NCBI RefSeq assembly: GCF_004119495.1
Contig: NZ_NRQU01000026.1
Coordinates: 1-64,000, forward strand
From: Flavobacterium sp. YO12
Lineage (GTDB): Bacteria; Bacteroidota; Bacteroidia; Flavobacteriales; Flavobacteriaceae
Length of the DNA: 64,000 nucleotides
Reading direction: 5' to 3'
Below the pieces are notes generated by a model. The model was not told the DNA's origin and made no database searches. It saw only the letters and a list, made by a program, of their open reading frames with translations. Position 1 is the stretch's first letter. Each line of letters opens with the position of its first letter. This document shows, one piece after another, positions 16,907 to 25,551 of the stretch. The position numbers were made by a program, and so were the translations under genes.

Positions 16907-18625
16907 ATGAGAATTAAAACCAAATTGAATCTGGGAGTTGGATTGTTATTTTTAATGATCATTATACTTTCGTTAGTGAGCGGTTATTCTGTTTTTTTGA
17001 TAAAAGCAGATACCGAGAATATTCTGAAAGCGAATTACAACACGCTGGAATATTCTAGAAATATGATTTTGTCATTGGATGAAATTAAAACGAGCTCTGA
17101 TAGTAAGATTCTTATTTTCAAGGATTATCTTGAAAAACAAACACAAAATGTTACGGAACCCGGAGAAAAGGAAGCAACTGAAAATCTGGAAAAAAGTTTT
17201 ACTATTTTAGAAAAAAATGGTGCCAGCGAAGCCTTAAAAACAAAAATCAGACAGAATATTTTTGCTATTATGAAACTTAATCTGGATGCCATAAAACAGA
17301 AGAGTGACATTGCAAAACTAACTGCTGAAAATGCCAATTTATGGATTGCAATTGTGGGAAGTTTATGTTTTCTGATTGCTTTTAATCTGCTGGTCAATTT
17401 ACCCAATAATATTGCCAATCCAATTAAGGAATTAACACTGAGTATTAAGGAAATTGCCAATAAAAACTATTCGGAGCGCGTTCATTTTACGAGTCATAGC
17501 GAGTTTGGCGATCTGGCCAAATCGTTTAATACAATGGCGCAGAAACTTCAGGAATATAACGATAGTAATTTGTATAAGCTCTTTTTTGAGAAGAAACGAC
17601 TGGAAACGCTTATCAATAATATGCACGATCCAATTATTGGTTTAGACCATGAAGGAATTGTTTTATTTGCTAATGATGAAGCGTTGAAAATTATTGGCCT
17701 GAAATTAGAAGATGTTATCGGGAAATCGGCTTCTACTCTAGCCTTGTCTAATGATTTAATTCGTTCTTTGATTTTGAAAGAGGATATTGATGTTCCTAAA
17801 AAACAACCGCTTAAAATTTATGCACACGGAAAAGAAAGTTATTTTGAAAAAGAAATTCTGAATATTACGATAATTCCGACTGGAGAAGAAAAAGAAATCA
17901 ATATTGGAGATGTGATTATTCTGCGAAATATTACGCTTTTTAAAGAATTGGATTTTGCCAAAACAAACTTTATTGCAACCGTTTCGCACGAATTAAAAAC
18001 ACCAATTGCTTCTATAAAATTAAGTCTTCAATTACTTGAAAATGAAAAAACGGGTGATATGAACGACGACCAAAAACAATTGGTAGAAAGTATAAAAGAT
18101 GACAGTCAGAGATTGCTAAAAATTACAGGCGAACTGCTTAATTTATCACAATTAGAAACTGGAAATATTCAGTTGACTATCGAAAAAAGCAATCCGCATA
18201 AAATTGTAAATTATGCTGTTGAAGCAGTAAAAGTTCAAGCCGACCAAAAACAAATTAAACTTGTAATTGACGCTGATGAAGATCTTCAAGATGTGAAAGC
18301 CGACAGCGAAAAAACAGGCTGGGTTTTGATTAATTATTTGTCGAATGCGATTCGGTATTCATCTGAAAAAAGTACTATTTTTATCAAATTAAGAAAGGAA
18401 AATAATCAAATCGTATTTCAGGTTATCGACACTGGAAAAGGAATTGACACCAGATATAAAGACAGAGTTTTTGATAAATATTTTCAAGTTCCCGGCAGCC
18501 AGAAATCTGGAACAGGATTAGGATTAGCCATTAGTAAAGAATTTATTGAAGCTCAGAATGGAAGTGTTGGTGTTGAGAGTAATTTGGGATTAGGAAGTAC
18601 GTTTTGGTTTTCGTTGAAGGTTTGA
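16907..18625 (+). CDS. Membrane sensor histidine kinase (HAMP-PAS-HisKA-HATPase) of the kdp locus
   Basis: 572 residues. Transmembrane helix near 7-30, extracytoplasmic helical sensor, second transmembrane helix near 145-165, then HAMP, PAS, a HisKA domain with the phospho-histidine in TVSHELKTPIASIKL, and a HATPase with N-box NYLSNAIRYSS, G1 box DTGKGID and G2 box GTGLGLAISKEF. ATG 16907 is preferred over ATG 16883 because of its A-rich upstream context, but 16883 is possible. It follows the truncated KdpD by about 110 nt and likely supplies the missing kinase activity for the NtrC-type regulator; no experiment in the sequence proves the pairing. Confidence 0.88.
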   Translation: MRIKTKLNLGVGLLFLMIIILSLVSGYSVFLIKADTENILKANYNTLEYSRNMILSLDEIKTSSDSKILIFKDYLEKQTQNVTEPGEKEATENLEKSFTILEKNGASEALKTKIRQNIFAIMKLNLDAIKQKSDIAKLTAENANLWIAIVGSLCFLIAFNLLVNLPNNIANPIKELTLSIKEIANKNYSERVHFTSHSEFGDLAKSFNTMAQKLQEYNDSNLYKLFFEKKRLETLINNMHDPIIGLDHEGIVLFANDEALKIIGLKLEDVIGKSASTLALSNDLIRSLILKEDIDVPKKQPLKIYAHGKESYFEKEILNITIIPTGEEKEINIGDVIILRNITLFKELDFAKTNFIATVSHELKTPIASIKLSLQLLENEKTGDMNDDQKQLVESIKDDSQRLLKITGELLNLSQLETGNIQLTIEKSNPHKIVNYAVEAVKVQADQKQIKLVIDADEDLQDVKADSEKTGWVLINYLSNAIRYSSEKSTIFIKLRKENNQIVFQVIDTGKGIDTRYKDRVFDKYFQVPGSQKSGTGLGLAISKEFIEAQNGSVGVESNLGLGSTFWFSLKV

Positions 18626-18676
18626 TTCTTACATTTATTAAATTTATTTACATTTGAATAAATAGAAATAAATATT

Positions 18677-18841
18677 ATGAATGTTAAAGAAGAAATATTT
18701 GAGAAAGATTTACATGAATTAACTCCTGAGCAACAATGTTCTATTGAAATTGGCAGGGATCAAATAAAAAATGGTGAATTTTCTAAAAATGAAGATGTTA
18801 TTTCAGAAATGAAAAAATGGCTAAAGACAAATAATAAGTAA
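18677..18841 (+). CDS. 54-residue antitoxin-like small protein
   Basis: Acidic, helical and leucine-poor, with the segments ELTPEQQCSIEIGRDQIKNG and DVISEMKKWLK. This style (TPEQ, then IxxGRxQIxxG, then a terminal helix with EMKKWL) is what I associate with antitoxins of RelE/ParE-type modules in Bacteroidota. No toxin gene follows: the next gene, 10 nt away, encodes a membrane protein. It may be an orphan antitoxin or an unrelated small regulator. ATG is preceded by an A-rich region suitable for Bacteroidota initiation. Confidence 0.6.
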   Translation: MNVKEEIFEKDLHELTPEQQCSIEIGRDQIKNGEFSKNEDVISEMKKWLKTNNK

Positions 18842-18851
18842 ATCAATTTTC

Positions 18852-19337
18852 ATGACGAAATTCTACAAAGAAACATTTTGGTTTTTAGGAACTACAATTG
18901 TTATTTTAGTCTCTTTTTATTTCTTATTCGGAATAAATGAAAATGTTGTCATCAATATAAAAGATACTTATTATGTTATAGAACCATTTACAATATTGAT
19001 TCCTTTATTTATCAGTATTTTTTTCTTTGTTTACTTAGTTAGAGTTTTTATTGGAAAATTTAACAATCTAATAGCTAACTTTATTTTTCTTACTTTCAAT
19101 TTATTAACAATAATACTTTTTACTTACTTACTAATTTTTGTAAACTCCCAAATTGAGCTTGCAGGCTCAATAGAATATCCTCCTATTTCTGGAGGAGTTG
19201 TTGAAGTAAAAGGAAATAATTATCAAAATTTCTTTTATTTACTTTTATTTTTTCAAATGACGCTTATAGTACTTCAAAGCTTTTTAGGAATAAAAACCGG
19301 AATGAAATATAAATCAAATAAATTTAGCAAATCTTAA
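18852..19337 (+). CDS. Four-helix membrane protein of unknown function
   Basis: 161 residues with hydrophobic segments near 9-28, 44-66, 72-95 and 128-146 and a basic C-terminus (KYKSNKFSK). A loop rich in Gly and Pro (EYPPISGGVVEVKG) separates helices 3 and 4. I do not recognise a family. It starts 10 nt after the antitoxin-like ORF and is probably cotranscribed with it. Very AT-rich codon usage compared with the flanking genes may mark more recent acquisition or weak selection. Confidence 0.6.
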   Translation: MTKFYKETFWFLGTTIVILVSFYFLFGINENVVINIKDTYYVIEPFTILIPLFISIFFFVYLVRVFIGKFNNLIANFIFLTFNLLTIILFTYLLIFVNSQIELAGSIEYPPISGGVVEVKGNNYQNFFYLLLFFQMTLIVLQSFLGIKTGMKYKSNKFSKS

Positions 19338-19447
19338 TCCAATTACCCTATTTAAAACCAACAAATTAATATTCGCTTAAGGTTGAATTAAGGGAAAAAT
19401 ACTTCGATTCGACATTCGTTATTATTGCATCAAAAACAAAAATAACG

Positions 19448-20209
19448 ATGTCCTGCAAAGCTATTCTTCTGCTATTCCTATTCGGATTATTTTCTGCGAA
19501 TGCACAGCAAAATGATTCGATCACAAAAATTGACAGTACTTCACATCAGCTAAAATTCAATTACAAACAATTGATTATTCCTGGTGTATTAATTGGGTAC
19601 GGTGTTATTGGACTTGAAAGCGATCAGTTGCTGAGTTTTAATTCGCAAATTAAAAAAGAAGTTACTGAAGATATTGATAACAAAATCACCATTGATGATT
19701 TCTCGCAATATGCACCTGCGGCATCAGTTTATGCTTTGAACGCTTTTGGTGTGAAAGGTAAAAATAATATGCGGGATCGTTCTGTTATATTTGTGACTTC
19801 ATATGCTATTATGGCGACAACGGTTTTAGGTTTAAAATCGATTACACACGAAGAAAGGCCAGACGGAAGTTCGAACAACTCCTTTCCTTCCGGACATACT
19901 GCAACTGCTTTTGCCGGAGCCGAATTTTTATGGCAGGAATACAAAGACAAATCAATTTGGTACGGAATTGCAGGTTATGCTGTTGCAACTGGAACGGGAT
20001 TATTTAGAATTTACAACAATCGTCATTGGTTGACAGATGTCGCTGCCGGAGCCGGAATCGGGATTTTGAGCACCAAAATTGCGTATTGGATAAATCCGTA
20101 TATCACTAAAAAATTATTCAAATCGTCATCTGAAAATAAATCAACCTCTATGATAATGCCTTTTTATAACGGGCAGCAATATGGTTTGGGTTTTGCGAAG
20201 GTTTTTTAG
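19448..20209 (+). CDS. PAP2-family phosphatase, exported
   Basis: 253 residues with a signal peptide ending at SANAQ (about residue 20). The three phosphatase motifs are visible: KSITHEERPDGSS (divergent KX6RP), SFPSGHTATAF (PSGH) and RIYNNRHWLTDVAAG (SRX5HXXXD type). Such enzymes dephosphorylate lipid phosphates such as undecaprenyl pyrophosphate or phosphatidate at the outer face of the inner membrane. Motif 1 has HEERP in place of the usual lysine spacing, but the catalytic His pair is present. It is monocistronic. Confidence 0.88.
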   Translation: MSCKAILLLFLFGLFSANAQQNDSITKIDSTSHQLKFNYKQLIIPGVLIGYGVIGLESDQLLSFNSQIKKEVTEDIDNKITIDDFSQYAPAASVYALNAFGVKGKNNMRDRSVIFVTSYAIMATTVLGLKSITHEERPDGSSNNSFPSGHTATAFAGAEFLWQEYKDKSIWYGIAGYAVATGTGLFRIYNNRHWLTDVAAGAGIGILSTKIAYWINPYITKKLFKSSSENKSTSMIMPFYNGQQYGLGFAKVF

Positions 20210-20226
20210 ATTTTTTATTTCTCTAT

Positions 20227-20290
20227 GTCACCCTGAGCGAAGTCGAAGGGCTTTATAACACAAAAGGTCTTCGACTTCGCTCAGACTGAC
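20227..20290. repeat. Palindromic repeat CTGAGCGAAGTCGAAG
   Basis: CTGAGCGAAGTCGAAG (20233-20248) pairs with CTTCGACTTCGCTCAG (20269-20284), and GTCA near 20227 continues to pair with TGAC at 20287-20290. This is a very widespread intergenic palindrome in Bacteroidota. It lies between the convergent PAP2 and S24 genes and may also act as a bidirectional terminator. Confidence 0.7.
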
Positions 20291-20333
20291 ATTCGGATTT
20301 AAAAATAAAAAACTCGTTTCCTTATTTTTCTTT

Positions 20334-21107
20334 TTACGTATTCGAAGTATTATTCTTAATCTCTCGAACTTCACGTTTCAATTCTAAAAGCAAATCTTTC
20401 ATTGCGCCAGTTTCCGTTGTTTCTTGTTTTTTGTCTGAACGACCGATATTACATTCGTATTCCCAAATCTCCAAAATATCAGAAGCTTTCACTTCATAAT
20501 TCGGGTAAAAACTGTTGTCTGATTCTAAAACCAAACTATTCTTTTTGTTTTTATTGAGACGCTTATACACCATTCCTTCACTTTTAGTAATAAGAATATA
20601 GGTTTTTCCATCCATCACCTCTCCTAACCTTTCGACATAACGCCCAATAATTATCGAACCTGCTTCGTGCGGAGGCATTGAATCGCCTTCTACAGGAAAA
20701 CCTCTATGTTTGCCAGGTCCTAAAAACGGAAGTGAAACCTGTTGCAAACTTTCAATATATTCTGGATCAGCATATCCGTTGAGGTATCCTGCTTTTGCTT
20801 TTTGAGATACAATTTCGATATAATTTTCGCCAAAATTATCAACCTGAATGGGTAAAATAAGTCGGTTGCCCTCAAGTTTGATCAAATTTTCGATGTTTAT
20901 TTTCCGAATATCGACCGACAATAATAAATCGATACTTGTATGAAAAAACAAGGCGATTTTCTTTAAAATATCATACGGTGCTTCCGAAGTTCCATCTTCG
21001 TATTTCACGTATCTTCCTCTTGTAATACTAAGGTTTCCAGCTAATTTCTCCTGCGATATTTTATGCTTAACCCTCAATGCTCTGATGTTATCTGAAAATA
21101 AAGACAT
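20334..21107 (-). CDS. LexA-like XRE/S24 repressor with autocleavage residues
   Basis: 257 residues. An N-terminal Cro/CI helix-turn-helix (residues 1-62, KISQEKLAGNLSITRGRYVKYE) is joined to a LexA/CI-type S24 domain. All self-cleavage elements are present: the scissile A106-G107 in KAKAGYLNG, nucleophile S143 in VEGDSMPP and base K182 in VYKRL; the spacing (37 and 39 residues) is close to that of E. coli LexA. The C-terminal 35 residues are charged and helical. I start at ATG 21107, where the helix-turn-helix begins. It is divergent from dinB-dnaE2 across an 89-bp region with symmetrical TGTTC half-sites, so it probably represses both directions and is inactivated on RecA-ssDNA; regulation is inferred. 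Confidence 0.88.
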   Translation of the reverse strand: MSLFSDNIRALRVKHKISQEKLAGNLSITRGRYVKYEDGTSEAPYDILKKIALFFHTSIDLLLSVDIRKINIENLIKLEGNRLILPIQVDNFGENYIEIVSQKAKAGYLNGYADPEYIESLQQVSLPFLGPGKHRGFPVEGDSMPPHEAGSIIIGRYVERLGEVMDGKTYILITKSEGMVYKRLNKNKKNSLVLESDNSFYPNYEVKASDILEIWEYECNIGRSDKKQETTETGAMKDLLLELKREVREIKNNTSNT

Positions 21108-21125
21108 AATTAATTTGTTATAATT

Positions 21126-21177
21126 TGGAACAGCAAATATATAAAAAAATGTTCTTATCTGTGCTAATTTTGTTCCA
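21126..21177. promoter_or_regulatory. Divergent promoters with TGTTC-type operator half-sites
   Basis: TGGAACA (21126-21132) and TGTTCCA (21171-21177) are exact complements; a third half-site TGTTCT is at 21150-21155. The plus-strand -7 element TAATTTTG (21165-21172) overlaps the right half-site, and the minus-strand -7 element TATATTTG (complement of 21134-21141) lies directly upstream of the left one. Thus each divergent promoter carries TGTTCC at the same place, just at or after its -7 box. This is the expected layout for repression by the S24 protein. No clear -33 TTG is visible on either side. Confidence 0.6.
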
Positions 21178-21196
21178 TACAAAAACAAAAAGGAAA

Positions 21197-22378
21197 ATGG
21201 CAAGGGCAATTGTACATATGGATTTGGATACCTTTTTTGTATCCTGTGAAAGACGCACCAACTCTGAACTCAATGATATTCCACTTATTATAGGTGGCGG
21301 AGATCGCGGTGTTGTGGCCTCTTGTTCGTATGAAGCCCGTAAATTTGGAGTACGCTCTGCCATGCCTATCCGAATGGCACTAAAACTTTGCCCAGATGCA
21401 AAAGTGATGAAAGGCGACATGGAATTATATTCTCAATTATCACACGATGTTACTGAAATTCTTCAGGAAAAAGCACCTGTTTTAGAAAAAGCAAGTATCG
21501 ACGAATTTTATCTGGATATTACCGGAATGGATAAATTTCACGGAAGTTATAAATGGACAAATGAATTGGCTCAAAAGGTCATTAAAGAAACTGGATTGCC
21601 TATTAGTTTTTCATTATCCATCAATAAAACCGTTTCTAAAATTGCAACTGGAGAAGGCAAACCTGTAGGAAATCTTCAAATTCTGGAACAGGAAGTACAA
21701 AACTTTTTAAATCCGTTATCGATTCAGAAAATCCCAATGGTTGGTGCAGTTACTTTTCAACTTCTGTCTAGAATCGGCGTTCGTAAAATTCAGACTTTGG
21801 CCGAAATGCCTGCTGAGGTTTTACAGCAGATGATTGGTAAAAATGGTTTGGAACTTTGGAAAAAAGCACACGGAATTGATCATACTCCCGTTGAACCTTA
21901 TACGGAAAGAAAATCAATTTCGACCGAAACAACTTTTTCACAGGACACTATCGATCTTGCAAAACTGCGAAGAATATTATTAGGAATGGTCGAAAAACTG
22001 GCTTTTCAGCTTCGTGCGGAACAATGGCTTACTTCAACAGTTACGGTTAAAATACGTTATGCCAATTTTGATACCGAAACCAAACAATGCCGAGTAGCTT
22101 ATACTTCAGCCGATCATATTCTGACTAAAAATGTAACCGAACTTTTCGAGAAAGTGTATCAGCGTCGTATGCGATTGCGCTTGATTGGCGTTCGCTTCAG
22201 CGGATTGGTGCGCGGTACTTATCAAATTGATCTTTTTGAGGACACTCAAGAAATGCTTTCGCTTTATGAAGCGATGGATAAAATGAAAAAACGTTATGGA
22301 TTTGATGCCGTAATGCGCTGTGCAGGAGCTCACTTTAAACCAAACACTAAAGACGAAATTTTAAAACGCAACAAATAA
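21197..22378 (+). CDS. dinB: Y-family DNA polymerase (DinB/Pol IV type)
   Basis: 393 residues. The catalytic carboxylates are intact: D9 in HMDLDTFF and the D-E pair in KASIDEFYLD. The little-finger domain follows the helix-hairpin segment (RIGVRKIQTLAEMP). A sliding-clamp binding motif QIDLF sits in the C-terminal part. It is therefore an active translesion polymerase rather than a catalytically dead ImuB. ATG 21197 starts directly at the palm; upstream in-frame codons overlap the promoter. Its stop codon overlaps the dnaE2-like start (TAATG), so the two polymerases are translationally coupled. Confidence 0.92.
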   Translation: MARAIVHMDLDTFFVSCERRTNSELNDIPLIIGGGDRGVVASCSYEARKFGVRSAMPIRMALKLCPDAKVMKGDMELYSQLSHDVTEILQEKAPVLEKASIDEFYLDITGMDKFHGSYKWTNELAQKVIKETGLPISFSLSINKTVSKIATGEGKPVGNLQILEQEVQNFLNPLSIQKIPMVGAVTFQLLSRIGVRKIQTLAEMPAEVLQQMIGKNGLELWKKAHGIDHTPVEPYTERKSISTETTFSQDTIDLAKLRRILLGMVEKLAFQLRAEQWLTSTVTVKIRYANFDTETKQCRVAYTSADHILTKNVTELFEKVYQRRMRLRLIGVRFSGLVRGTYQIDLFEDTQEMLSLYEAMDKMKKRYGFDAVMRCAGAHFKPNTKDEILKRNK

Positions 22379-25300
22379 TGTATCTTAATTGTCATTCATA
22401 CCATTCATTACGTTACGGCACAATTCCGCTTAAGGAATTGATCAGCCAAGCCGTTTCATTTGGTATAAAAGCAATGGCATTAACAGATATTAATACCGTA
22501 ACAGGCATTTATGATTTTATAAAAGCTTGTCAGGAAAACGGAATCAAACCTTTAGTAGGAATAGAATTTCGCTGCCATCATCAATTCCGATTTATTGGTT
22601 TGGCTCAAAATACAGAAGGTTTAGCTGAAATGAATCGTTTTTTAACCGAACATAATTTCAGCGGAGAAAACCTGCCTTTGACTGCACCCGAATTTAAATC
22701 GGTTTTTGTGATTTATACTTTAGAAAATGCTCCGAAAGTACTTCGCAAGAATGAATTTATCGGTATTCGTCCTGAAGAAATTTCGAGGCTTTTTACATCA
22801 GAACACAAAAGTAAAATTGCTCAAATGGTAGTTTTACAACCTGTAATTTTTAGAACCAAAACAGAATACAATCTGCATAAAATCCTTCGGGCAATTGACA
22901 CTAATATTATTTTATCAAAACTTACAGAAGCCGATTACTGCAAAGTTTCGGATATCATGCAACCGGTAGAATCTCTTTTACCTTTCTATGAAAAATATCC
23001 TGAAATTATAAGCAATACACAAAAAATCATTGATTCCTGTAATTTCGAATATGATTTTGAAACTCCAAAAAATAAAAGATTCTATACCAAAAGCCGTCAG
23101 GAAGATTTAGAAAAACTTACTGATTTGGCTTGGGAAGGATTTAAAAATCGTTATGCTAAAGATAATTTAGAAGCAAAAGCGCGTGTAGCAAAAGAATTAA
23201 AAGTGATTGATGAATTAGAATTCAGCGGTTATTTTTTAATTACTTGGGATATTATTCAGTACAGTAATAGTCAAGGTTTTATGCACATTGGACGCGGAAG
23301 CGGTGCCAACAGCATCATTGCGTATTGTCTCGGAATTACCGATATCTGCCCTATCGAACTGGATTTGTACTTTGAACGGTTCTTAAACCTCAACCGTAAA
23401 ACGCCGCCTGATTTTGACATTGACTGGAGCTGGCAAGAACGCAATATAATTTTGGAATATATCTTCGGAAAATATGGTAAAAATCATGTTGCTTTCTGCG
23501 GTACGAATGTTGAATTTAAATACCGATCTATATTTAGGGAAGTTGGAAAAGTTTTTGGGCTTCCGAAAGAAGAACTTGATATGCTGGCTAAAAATCCAAT
23601 GGCTTTGCATGAAACCAATAAAATTGTAAAACTGGTTCAGCAATACGGAATGCTGCTCGAAAAATATCCAAACCAACGCAGTATGCATGCGTGCGGAATT
23701 CTGATTTCTGAAGAGCCAATTACGAATTACACACCTTTAGAAATGCCTCCAAAAGGATTTCCAATCGTGCTTTTTGACATGCATATTGCAGAAGAAATTG
23801 GTTTTGAAAAATTCGATATTCTTAGTCAGCGAGGCATTGGGCATATTGATGACAGCGTAAAGCTGATTGCTAAAAACCGAGGGATAAAAGTTGACATTCG
23901 TAATACTTCGATTTCTAAAGATGAGGCTTTGTGTAATGTTTATCTGGCACAGGGAAAAACGATTGGGTGTTTTTATATCGAAAGTCCGGCGATGCGCGGT
24001 TTATTACGTCGATTGAATTGTGATAATTATAAAATTCTGGTTGCTGCTTCGTCTATTATTCGTCCCGGCGTTGCACAATCGGGAATGATGAAGGAATATA
24101 TTTTTCGTCATAATAATCCAAATCAGTTTGAATATTTCCATAAAGTTTTCAAAGAACAACTTGGCGAGACCTACGGTATTATGGTCTATCAGGAAGATGT
24201 TATCAAAATCGCTTTACATTACGGCGGACTTCCCGCTGCTGACGGTGATATTCTTCGTCGTGCCATGTCTGGGAAAGGAAGATCTCTAGAAGCTTTACAA
24301 AAAGTAAAAGATAATTTCTTTGCCTGCTGTGCTCAAAAAGGACATCCAGTTGGTTTAAGTCAGGAAATATACCGTCAGATTGAATCATTTGCGGGGTATT
24401 CTTTCTGCAAAGCACATTCGGCTTCTTATGCTGTTGAAAGTTATCAGAGTTTATATCTCAAAGTGTATTATCCTATTGAGTTTATGACTGCGGTAATCAA
24501 TAATCAGGGCGGATTTTACAGAACGGAAGTGTATGTACATGAAGCACGAATGTCTGGCGGAACGATTCATAATCCGTGCGTGAATAAAAGCGAATATCAG
24601 ACTACTTTATATGGCACGGATATTTACCTCGGTTTTATGCACATTCAAAGTTTAGAATCGAAAACGGCACATTTAATTGAAGAAGACCGAAATAAAAATG
24701 GTGATTATATTTCTTTAGAAGATTTCATCAATCGTATTCCAATAGGGATTGAAAATATTAAAATTCTGATTTTCATAGGTGCTTTTCGTTTTACAGGAAA
24801 AACTAAAAACCAGCTTTTGGTTATTGCTAGTTTGCTCTTGAACAATTTTAAACCTGAAAACAGAAATTTAAAACTTTTACAGGAACCTGTTAAAGAATAC
24901 AAACTTCCTACTTTGGAGCGTTCTGTTTTTGAAGATGCTTTTGACGAAATCGAATTGTTGAGTTTTCCTGTTTCGTGTACGGTTTTTGACATTTTGCAAA
25001 CCAAACATCGCGGCGATATTATGGCTAAAGATTTAGTCAAATATCATAAAAGACAAGTTCGAATGCTGGCGTATTTAATTTCTAGAAAACACGTCCCTAC
25101 AAAAAAAGGAACTATGTATTTTGGAACCTGGATTGATCATGAAGGTACTTATTTTGATACGGCACATTTTCCTGACAGCTTAGAAAAATATCCGTTTCAG
25201 GGAGGCGGATGCTATTTATTATTAGGAAATGTTGAGGTTGATTATCATTTTCCAACGATCACCATTACTAAAATGGCAAAAATGCCTTTTATTCCAGATC

Positions 25301-25431
25301 CTCGTTATATGGATGCTAAAGACCAATATAAAACACAAAACCAAATTAAAGAAGATATAAGCCTAACACATAGAAAGCCTTATCCATCGGATCATGAAAT
25401 TAATTTGCCGAGACATAGGATGAAGTTTTAG
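22378..25431 (+). CDS. dnaE2: DnaE2-like error-prone DNA polymerase III alpha subunit
   Basis: 1017 residues, shorter than replicative DnaE (about 1160 or more) and near DnaE2/ImuC size. An N-terminal PHP domain begins NCHSYHSLRYG: the first metal-binding His is Asn (N4), so its PHP site is probably weakened. The polymerase palm has the GRGSGANSIIAYCLG loop and catalytic PDFDID with D347 and D349. The C-terminus has a helix-hairpin region (IPIGIENIKILIFIGAFRFTGK) and an OB-fold (residues about 870-960). Overlap with dinB by one base marks a two-polymerase mutasome operon under the divergent S24 repressor. A replicative role is unlikely. Confidence 0.88.
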   Translation: MYLNCHSYHSLRYGTIPLKELISQAVSFGIKAMALTDINTVTGIYDFIKACQENGIKPLVGIEFRCHHQFRFIGLAQNTEGLAEMNRFLTEHNFSGENLPLTAPEFKSVFVIYTLENAPKVLRKNEFIGIRPEEISRLFTSEHKSKIAQMVVLQPVIFRTKTEYNLHKILRAIDTNIILSKLTEADYCKVSDIMQPVESLLPFYEKYPEIISNTQKIIDSCNFEYDFETPKNKRFYTKSRQEDLEKLTDLAWEGFKNRYAKDNLEAKARVAKELKVIDELEFSGYFLITWDIIQYSNSQGFMHIGRGSGANSIIAYCLGITDICPIELDLYFERFLNLNRKTPPDFDIDWSWQERNIILEYIFGKYGKNHVAFCGTNVEFKYRSIFREVGKVFGLPKEELDMLAKNPMALHETNKIVKLVQQYGMLLEKYPNQRSMHACGILISEEPITNYTPLEMPPKGFPIVLFDMHIAEEIGFEKFDILSQRGIGHIDDSVKLIAKNRGIKVDIRNTSISKDEALCNVYLAQGKTIGCFYIESPAMRGLLRRLNCDNYKILVAASSIIRPGVAQSGMMKEYIFRHNNPNQFEYFHKVFKEQLGETYGIMVYQEDVIKIALHYGGLPAADGDILRRAMSGKGRSLEALQKVKDNFFACCAQKGHPVGLSQEIYRQIESFAGYSFCKAHSASYAVESYQSLYLKVYYPIEFMTAVINNQGGFYRTEVYVHEARMSGGTIHNPCVNKSEYQTTLYGTDIYLGFMHIQSLESKTAHLIEEDRNKNGDYISLEDFINRIPIGIENIKILIFIGAFRFTGKTKNQLLVIASLLLNNFKPENRNLKLLQEPVKEYKLPTLERSVFEDAFDEIELLSFPVSCTVFDILQTKHRGDIMAKDLVKYHKRQVRMLAYLISRKHVPTKKGTMYFGTWIDHEGTYFDTAHFPDSLEKYPFQGGGCYLLLGNVEVDYHFPTITITKMAKMPFIPDPRYMDAKDQYKTQNQIKEDISLTHRKPYPSDHEINLPRHRMKF

Positions 25432-25435
25432 TAAT

Positions 25436-25509
25436 CAGTGTTCAGAATTTAGTGTTCAGTTCTCGGTCACAATCACAGTATCTAACTGAACACTAAATTC
25501 TGAACACTG
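25436..25509. repeat. Perfect 26-bp inverted repeat carrying TGTTCAG motifs
   Basis: The arms at 25436-25461 and 25484-25509 are exact complements with a 22-nt loop. Each arm contains two TGTTCAG/CTGAACA copies, the same TGTTC core as the half-sites in the dinB/S24 promoter. It separates dnaE2 from the DnaQ/GIY-YIG gene. It may be a terminator-like stem, a dispersed repeat or an operator; the T tract is weak. Confidence 0.7.
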
Positions 25510-25551
25510 AACACTAAAAAATAACTAAAGAAGAACTTACGTTATATAAAG

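Noticed and set aside
21108..21209. N-terminal extension of the S24 repressor
   Set aside because: It would cover the divergent promoter region and adds a hydrophobic stretch unlike the family; the helix-turn-helix starts at 21107.
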